A stretch of 11,430 bases of DNA from Vicingus sp036171675 (GTDB lineage: Bacteria > Bacteroidota > Bacteroidia > Flavobacteriales_E > Vicingaceae): NCBI GenBank assembly GCA_036171675.1, contig JAVHRO010000104.1, forward strand, positions 1 through 11,430, given 5' to 3'. Under the pieces are notes generated by a model. That model saw only the letters and a program-made list of their open reading frames with translations. It made no database searches and was not told the origin of the DNA. The position numbers and the translations under genes were made by a program. Below are positions 7,301 through 11,430 of this stretch, in pieces (the first letter of the stretch is position 1; every line of letters begins with the position of its first letter).

Positions 7301-7590
7301 TAAATAATGAAAATGGTGAAACAAGCGAATTTCAACCTTTGTTTGAATTGTTAGAACAAAAATCAGAAAGCATAACACCTTTAGTAACTGAAATCTTAAC
7401 TATTCAACAAAAAGACCAATTACAACTACACTTAAATGATTTGTTGGCAAGCTATATTCACATGTTGTTGAATAGATTATTTAAGAATAAACAACGAATG
7501 CACGAAATGGTAATTTACGATTTTATGTGGCGTACTTATCATTCGGATATAGCTAAACAAAAACACCTTCAAAAACAATTAGTTAATTAA
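4372..7590 (+). CDS. lanB: Class I lanthipeptide dehydratase LanB, full length
   Basis: At 1072 aa it carries both halves of a class I dehydratase. The N-terminal glutamylation domain begins near RTPLKPL (12-18) and has RMHNRCTPYGLFAGCGV (78-94). The C-terminal elimination domain begins at GSEWLYYKLYCG (about 782). It keeps the residues that NisB needs for elimination: the HLRIR arginines (834, 836), the E876/R879 pair in YQREMERYG, and His1030 in HMLLNRL. It should glutamylate precursor Ser/Thr from glutamyl-tRNA and then eliminate glutamate to give Dha/Dhb. The linker between domains (about residues 731-780) is unusual: it is encoded by palindromic repeats at 6566-6643 and 6678-6694, read in frame. 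A related repeat trace lies at 5313-5356. The stop TAA overlaps the exporter ATG by one base, indicating translational coupling. Confidence 0.95.
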   Translation: MNYTFNQNNILRTPLKPLKTSFSREELQKLFSQKEVQEALFLATPNLLAECKKWLSLEITDKQEEEKLIFSLLKYALRMHNRCTPYGLFAGCGVIGNISDVITVNTQKPERNTRLDMNFTCSLAQELAKLPFVQPYLKFYPNTSLYNLQDKIRYVEYQYKENRRIHQISAVDSSVYLHTILQKAQKGATLSELAQSITDEEITTDEALGFLQEIVNAQLIVSELEPSVTGKEVFTQILNVITTIQQKYFSQELQSILNLLLNLQKQLYQIDLRIGNDVFVYENLSESLKQLNIPFELSKLFQTDLYIKVEENNGKPLPFKEDLRVALTILNQLTSKSTKTNLTEFQRKFYERYESKEIPLLEALDIETGIGYAQNTNHTGDINPLLNDLILPYSNDQETELKWNKKQSFLFLKLKNAEQNSEKVITINSKDIEEFKANWDDLPESFSVMCKHLGKREENNLIFIENAGGSSAVNLLGRFASSNTEIEKLVLKIAKKEQENYPNVIFAEITHLPESRTGNILMRPVFRKYEIPYLSNSSLPQNQQITLNDLYLSVKNNQLFLRSKRLNKQVVPRLGNAHNYSINALPVYHFLCDLQTQNVRSGLYFDWGNIKYEFSFLPRVEVGNVIISSATWQLKKEQFQELLEKKDAILILSKKWQEKWQLPDLVLLVDGDNELLINLKDNLSLKMFIAEIKKRPAIILKEFLFDKKTAIVRDEQGNAYTNEFIAILQKEPSFLRKHESVNNESEIPVSASLNRNDVTNEKVLNDSKVLPFGEVRRCFSLGSEWLYYKLYCGVKTTEKILTEVIKPLTEHLLEKQLIDSWFFIRYADPDVHLRIRFHFTDLNHIGTVIQLFKNAIAEYEQTGLVWKVQSDTYQREMERYGTNTMMLSEQLFYYDSKCIVNILDMIDGDEGEEVRWLFAIKAVDVLLTDFNFSIEQKVELMESLKTGFAHEFNMNKDLKMQIDKKFRTHREIITQVLNNENGETSEFQPLFELLEQKSESITPLVTEILTIQQKDQLQLHLNDLLASYIHMLLNRLFKNKQRMHEMVIYDFMWRTYHSDIAKQKHLQKQLVN
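5313..5356. repeat. Degenerate palindromic repeat trace inside lanB
   Basis: The DNA reads CCCCTCCC, ATTCAA, GGAGGATTTAAGAGTGGC, resembling the CCTCC...GGAGG-ATTTAAGG-GTGG type of small repeat common between Bacteroidota genes. Here it encodes KPLPFKEDLR. The second CCTCCCC/GGGGAGG hairpin at 6678 is read in the same frame (VLPFGEVRR). The palindrome is decayed (CTCC/GGAG only), so the assignment is tentative. Confidence 0.35.
6566..6643. repeat. Palindromic repeat read in frame inside lanB
   Basis: Terminal inverted repeats CGTCATTCCT (6566-6575) and AGGAATGACG (6634-6643) are perfect over 10 bases. Inside them GAATC (6586-6590) faces GATTC (6609-6613), and GCGAAAGC faces GCTTCGC imperfectly. 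This is the form of the CGTCATTCCTGCGAAAGC-type mobile palindromes usually found between genes. Here it encodes about residues 732-758 of the dehydratase (SFLRKHES...NRNDVT) without breaking the frame. Confidence 0.75.
6678..6694. repeat. CCTCCCC-TTC-GGGGAGG hairpin inside lanB
   Basis: CCTCCCC (6678-6684), loop TTC, GGGGAGG (6688-6694) form a perfect 7-bp stem. It follows the larger palindrome by 34 bases and, with the next 25 bases up to the conserved GSEWLYYK segment, looks like a second intergenic-type Bacteroidota repeat captured in the LanB linker. It encodes VLPFGEV. Confidence 0.6.
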
Positions 7591-9791
7591 TGGCATTCCC
7601 TTTCTATAAACAGCCCGACGCCATGGATTGCGGTCCAACCTGCCTCCGCATTATTGCCAAACACTATGGTCGGAATATTTCTTTACAAAAATTAAGAAAA
7701 CTTTCTGAAACCACTCGTGAGGGAGCGTCCTTAAAAACATTAGCCAATGCAGCTGAGAAAATAGGATTTAAAGCCTTAGGTTGTAAAATAAATTTTGAAA
7801 ACTTACTTGCTGACATTCCACTACCTTGCTTAATTTATTGGGGTCAATACCATTTTATAGTGGTCTATAAAATAAAAAAAGATAAAGTTTACGTTTCCGA
7901 CCCAGCACATGGTTTATTAGAATATTCTAAAACTGATTTTATAAAAAACTGGATAGGCAACAATGCTGATGACAGCTCTAAAGAAGGAATTGCTCTATTA
8001 CTCGAACCAACACCTAAATTAAATCAATCTGAAAATGATGATAATGTCGAAAATCGACAAGGATTCTCATTCTTATTTAAGTATTTGTTTCGTTACAAAA
8101 AGTTTCTAGTTCAATTGATTGTGGGATTAATAGCCGCCAGTTTGCTGCAATTAATTGTTCCATTTTTAACCCAAAGTGTGGTGGACGTTGGTATTCAAAA
8201 TCAAGATGTTAATTTTATATATCTGATATTGGCAGCCCAACTTTTTTTGTATTTAGGCAGAACAACCATCGAAATTATTAGAGGTTGGATTTTACTCCAC
8301 CTCAGTACACGTATCAATATTTCGTTGATTTCTGACTTTTTTATTAAGCTCATGAACCTGCCTATTGCATTTTTCGACACCAAAATGACAGGTGATATCA
8401 TGCAACGTATCAACGACCACCAACGTATCGAAAACTTACTGACCACCTCGTCTTTAAACGTGTTATTTTCCATGTTTAACCTTGTTATTTTTGGGGGAGT
8501 TTTAGCTTGGTACAGCATCAATATTTTTGCTATTTTTTTGGTGGGAAGTTTATTGTATTTTGGCTGGATAATGCTTTTTTTAAAGCGTAGAAAAGACCTC
8601 GATTACAAGCGTTTTACACAAATGAGTGGAGAACAAAGTAAAGTGATGGAGTTAATCAACGGAATGCAGGAAATAAAACTTCACAATGCCGAACAGCAAA
8701 AGCGTTGGAGTTGGGAATATGTACAAGCCCGATTATTTAAAATTGAAATACAACGCTTAACCTTAGACCAAACACAAAACATCGGTTCTAACTTTATTAA
8801 TGAAGTAAAAAATATACTCATTACTATATTTTCCGCCAAATTGGTAATAGATGGGCAACTTACCTTAGGTATGATGCTTTCCATTTCGTACATTATTGGA
8901 CAACTTAACTCCCCTATTTTACAGTTAATTGGGTTTATTCATTCGGCACAAGATGCAAAAATAGCCTTAGAACGATTATCAGAAATTCATAATCGAGACG
9001 ATGAAGAGAAAGTTGGGGATGAAAAAATTTTAGAAATACCCGCCAATGCAGACTTATCGTTAAAAAATGTTCATTTTCGTTATACAGGAAGTGCTGAAGA
9101 AGTTCTAAAAGGATTGGATTTAACTATTCCTGCCAACAAAGTTACTGCCATAGTTGGAGCAAGTGGAAGTGGTAAAACCACTTTAATGAAATTGTTGCTA
9201 AAATTTTATGAACCCAATCAGGGAGAAGTTAATTTAGGGCAACATCATTTAGTCAACATTTCGCACCATACTTGGCGAGAACACATTGGCGTGGTAATGC
9301 AAGACGGTTACATTTTTAACGATACCATTGCCAACAACATAGCCATTGGAGATGAAATTATAGACAAAGAACGATTGAAAAAAGCCGTTGAAGTAGCCAA
9401 TATTAGAGAGTATATTGAACTATTGCCTTTAGGTTACAACACAAAAATAGGAATGGAAGGCGTTGGCATGAGTGGCGGACAAAAACAACGATTGTTTATT
9501 GCACGAGCAGTATATAAAAACCCAAATTTTATTTTCTTTGATGAAGCTACCAGTTCGCTAGATGCCAATAATGAAAAAGTGATTATGGAAAATTTGAATC
9601 AGTTTTTTAAAAACAAAACAGCCGTTGTTATTGCTCATCGTTTAAGCACAGTAAAAAACGCTGACCAAATTGTGGTGTTAGACAAAGGCAAAATTATTGA
9701 AAAAGGAACACATCAGGAATTAATTGACCTAAAAGGAAGTTATTATAATTTAGTGAAAAATCAGTTGGAATTAGAAAAGATAAATGCCTGA
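7590..9791 (+). CDS. lanT: Peptidase-containing ABC exporter (C39-TMD-NBD)
   Basis: At 733 aa this is a complete bifunctional bacteriocin exporter. The N-terminal C39 peptidase (about 1-135) has Gln8, catalytic Cys14 in DCGPTC, His88 in YHFIVVY and Asp104 in SDPAHG, so it should cleave the precursor after Gly30-Gly31. Hydrophobic transmembrane segments lie at about 160-450. The nucleotide-binding domain has Walker A GASGSGKTT (523-531), signature SGGQ (628-631), Walker B FIFFDEATSSLD with Asp651/Glu652, and H-loop His683. The ATG overlaps the lanB stop, and the 3' end overlaps the next adaptor by 8 bases. Pairing a C39 exporter with LanB/LanC differs from the textbook class I layout (separate LanP protease and peptidase-free LanT), though it fits the double-glycine leader. 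It probably works as a dimer with the adaptor. Confidence 0.96.
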   Translation: MAFPFYKQPDAMDCGPTCLRIIAKHYGRNISLQKLRKLSETTREGASLKTLANAAEKIGFKALGCKINFENLLADIPLPCLIYWGQYHFIVVYKIKKDKVYVSDPAHGLLEYSKTDFIKNWIGNNADDSSKEGIALLLEPTPKLNQSENDDNVENRQGFSFLFKYLFRYKKFLVQLIVGLIAASLLQLIVPFLTQSVVDVGIQNQDVNFIYLILAAQLFLYLGRTTIEIIRGWILLHLSTRINISLISDFFIKLMNLPIAFFDTKMTGDIMQRINDHQRIENLLTTSSLNVLFSMFNLVIFGGVLAWYSINIFAIFLVGSLLYFGWIMLFLKRRKDLDYKRFTQMSGEQSKVMELINGMQEIKLHNAEQQKRWSWEYVQARLFKIEIQRLTLDQTQNIGSNFINEVKNILITIFSAKLVIDGQLTLGMMLSISYIIGQLNSPILQLIGFIHSAQDAKIALERLSEIHNRDDEEKVGDEKILEIPANADLSLKNVHFRYTGSAEEVLKGLDLTIPANKVTAIVGASGSGKTTLMKLLLKFYEPNQGEVNLGQHHLVNISHHTWREHIGVVMQDGYIFNDTIANNIAIGDEIIDKERLKKAVEVANIREYIELLPLGYNTKIGMEGVGMSGGQKQRLFIARAVYKNPNFIFFDEATSSLDANNEKVIMENLNQFFKNKTAVVIAHRLSTVKNADQIVVLDKGKIIEKGTHQELIDLKGSYYNLVKNQLELEKINA

Positions 9792-11181
9792 AACTACCGA
9801 AATAGCAAATGAAACATTAAAAAATACGAACCAAAACGGTATCGCTAAAAAAGTTGCTGTTCCTAAAATTGAGCAAATTCGTTCAGACGAAGTTCAAGAA
9901 ATTATTTCTGCTGTTCCTAGTTGGATGATACGTTGGGGTATTACCCTAATTTTTGGGTTAATTGTAATGCTTATTTCCTTATCGTGGTTTATAAAATACC
10001 CAGATATTATTTTTGGAAATGCAACATTGACAACTTTAGAACCTCCTGTAAAATTAGTAGTGAAAAGTTCGGGGAAATTGACCAATATTATACTTGCAGA
10101 TGGTTCAAGAGTTGAGAAAAACCAAGTTATTGCCGAAATGGAAAACCCTATAACGCAAGAAGGAATTGAGTTTTTGAAAAATTATGTATTGGAAATTAGA
10201 GAGTATTTATCAGATAAGGATTTAGATTTACCTATAACAAATGAAACTTTTGTTTTTGGAGCAATGCAAACAACTTTTAACGAATTGCAGAAAAATGGGA
10301 AAGATTTACAAGAACTGAAACAAAACAATTTTTCCATTCAAAAAATCAATACTTTGAGAAGTAAAATTGTTCAATACAAAAAACTCATCTTGATTTCATC
10401 GGAACAAACTCAACTATTTAAAAAAGAATTGGTTAATGCAGAAGATAAATACAAAGCAGAACAACAATTGTACGCAAAAGGAGTTATTGCAAAAATGGAT
10501 TTTTATAAAGAAGAATCTGTTTTTCGCCAAAAACAAATGGACTTGGAGAACTTAAAAAAGGCAGCAACCGAACAGCAAATTACTTTAATCAATTTACAGC
10601 AAGAGTTAAACGATGCAGCATTTCAATATCAAGAAAACGAACGGACATTGACAAATAATATTCAGGCAAATCTATTGGACATTGAAAACGGAATCGAAAA
10701 CTGGCAACAAAACTATTCGTTTATCGCTCCTATTTCGGGTAAGTTGGTTTGGTTAGAGAAAATTCATCAAAACCAGTTTATTGAATCTGGTAGGTCACTT
10801 TTTGCCATAACGACCAACAACGAAAAATTCATTGCTTTGGCGACCATTCCTGCTAGTGGTTTCGGTAAAATTAAAACAGGACAGACAGCAAGAATAAAAC
10901 TCAGCAACTACCCTTCTTACGAATTTGGACACCTTGAAGGAATTGTTTATAAATTGACCGAAATTCCTAACGAAAACAGCTATCAGGTAGAAATAAGGTT
11001 GAACAACGATATGACTAGTTCGTACAACAAACTGTTGACTTTTACTCCCGAAATGACTGGTACGGCAGAGATTGTTACGGACGATTTGAGAGTGATGCAG
11101 CGAATTTTTAACCAATTTAACAAACTATTTGACAGGAACTCCAATGCCAACGCTTCTGTGTCAAGCACATTGTCAAAATAA
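9784..11181 (+). CDS. HlyD-family secretion adaptor, full length
   Basis: This is a 465-aa membrane fusion protein for the exporter encoded just upstream; the genes overlap by 8 bases. It has a cytoplasmic N-terminus (1-49), one transmembrane helix (about 50-70, RWGITLIFGLIVMLISLSWF), a first lipoyl half (about 91-122, SSGKLTNIILADGSRV), a long coiled-coil hairpin (about 165-305), a second lipoyl half (about 312-342, APISGKLVWLEKIHQNQF), a barrel region and a Ser/Ala-rich tail. It should bridge the periplasm to a TolC-like channel, which is not encoded here. Residues 166-465 are nearly the same as the partial adaptor at the left edge; differences gather in the coiled coil around the likely hairpin tip (LYAKGVIAKMDF). 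It is the last gene of the operon. Confidence 0.95.
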   Translation: MPETTEIANETLKNTNQNGIAKKVAVPKIEQIRSDEVQEIISAVPSWMIRWGITLIFGLIVMLISLSWFIKYPDIIFGNATLTTLEPPVKLVVKSSGKLTNIILADGSRVEKNQVIAEMENPITQEGIEFLKNYVLEIREYLSDKDLDLPITNETFVFGAMQTTFNELQKNGKDLQELKQNNFSIQKINTLRSKIVQYKKLILISSEQTQLFKKELVNAEDKYKAEQQLYAKGVIAKMDFYKEESVFRQKQMDLENLKKAATEQQITLINLQQELNDAAFQYQENERTLTNNIQANLLDIENGIENWQQNYSFIAPISGKLVWLEKIHQNQFIESGRSLFAITTNNEKFIALATIPASGFGKIKTGQTARIKLSNYPSYEFGHLEGIVYKLTEIPNENSYQVEIRLNNDMTSSYNKLLTFTPEMTGTAEIVTDDLRVMQRIFNQFNKLFDRNSNANASVSSTLSK

Positions 11182-11371
11182 ATCCCGAAAAGTCGGAACA
11201 AGTTTTGCCAATAAGCTTTCCACCCTACCGCACCACGAAACAATGCACATACACACAACATGGGCTAAAATCAAGTGGGCGTTTGTAGGTTTTTAAACTT
11301 TGGTGCTTTTTATTTACTTTTGTAGTGGTTGACAATGAAATAGTTTCTAATTGCCCACCAGCTTTTAGCCC
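10280..11371. repeat. Long direct repeat, copy 2
   Basis: This is the partner of positions 1-1093. The two copies lie 10.28 kb apart in the same orientation and enclose the HTH gene and the complete lanthipeptide operon up to the middle of the second adaptor. Similarity stops just past TTTTAGCCC (11363-11371); the following bases up to 11391 match only loosely. Confidence 0.93.
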
Positions 11372-11380
11372 AAGCCCGTT
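11250..11380. repeat. Inverted-repeat element, copy 2, and right-hand non-coding region
   Basis: GGGCTAAAA (11262-11270) pairs with TTTTAGCCC (11363-11371), and GTGGGC (11275-11280) with GCCCAC (11353-11358), as in the first copy. The left outer arm ACACACAAC is present, but the right side now reads CCCGTTACAGGC, so only the GTT can pair with AAC. No gene or convincing promoter is visible between 11182 and 11430, and no strong U-tract terminator is seen after the second adaptor inside the window. Confidence 0.7.
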
Positions 11381-11430
11381 ACAGGCAATGGTAAAATATT
11401 AAATTACAAATAGAACTAAGTGAATAGATC

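Noticed and set aside
9921..10115. A second + strand frame inside the full-length adaptor
   Set aside because: It overlaps the transmembrane and first lipoyl region of the real gene in another frame and shows no independent coding signal.
1..11430. CRISPR arrays, tRNA/rRNA genes, transposases or integrases
   Set aside because: I saw no regularly spaced repeats, tRNA-like structure or mobile-element enzyme in any frame.

Overview
The window looks like an accessory region of an AT-rich Bacteroidota chromosome, most likely Flavobacteriia or a relative. The evidence is the low GC content, the weak or absent Shine-Dalgarno sequences, a TAnnTTTG-like promoter element, Bacteroidota-type small palindromic repeats, and a lanthipeptide leader of the KLxLxKxTIAxLN...GG type. 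All genes are on the + strand.

Layout. (1) Positions 1-902 hold the C-terminal two thirds of a HlyD-family secretion adaptor whose start lies left of the window. (2) Positions 903-1199 are non-coding, with a long hyphenated inverted repeat and a good terminator hairpin. (3) A 65-aa helix-turn-helix protein (1200-1397) is followed at once by a perfect 7-bp palindrome that overlaps a likely promoter. (4) A 69-aa class I lanthipeptide precursor (1522-1731) has a double-glycine leader and a Cys/Ser/Thr-rich core, and ends at a strong terminator or attenuator hairpin. (5) Five closely packed genes follow: an exported erythromycin-esterase-like protein (1827-3236), a LanC cyclase (about 3190-4362), a full-length LanB dehydratase (4372-7590), a C39-peptidase ABC exporter (7590-9791) and a second HlyD adaptor (9784-11181). 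(6) Positions 11182-11430 are non-coding and repeat the sequence seen after the first adaptor.

How the genes work together (inference from families). LanB would dehydrate Ser/Thr in the precursor core through glutamyl-tRNA-dependent glutamylation and elimination. LanC would add Cys thiols to form (methyl)lanthionine rings. The C39 domain of the ABC exporter would remove the leader after Gly-Gly. The ABC exporter and HlyD adaptor, with a TolC-like outer-membrane protein encoded elsewhere, would carry the product out of the cell. The esterase-like protein has no established role here. The HTH protein and adjacent palindrome look like a local control module.

The most notable signals are: tandem [Ser/Thr]-x3-Cys pentads in the peptide core; a direct repeat of about 1.1 kb (adaptor gene end plus downstream hairpin) spaced 10.28 kb apart, implying tandem duplication of a whole lanthipeptide unit; palindromic repeats read in frame inside LanB, one set forming the linker between its two catalytic domains; and an esterase-like gene embedded in the operon.
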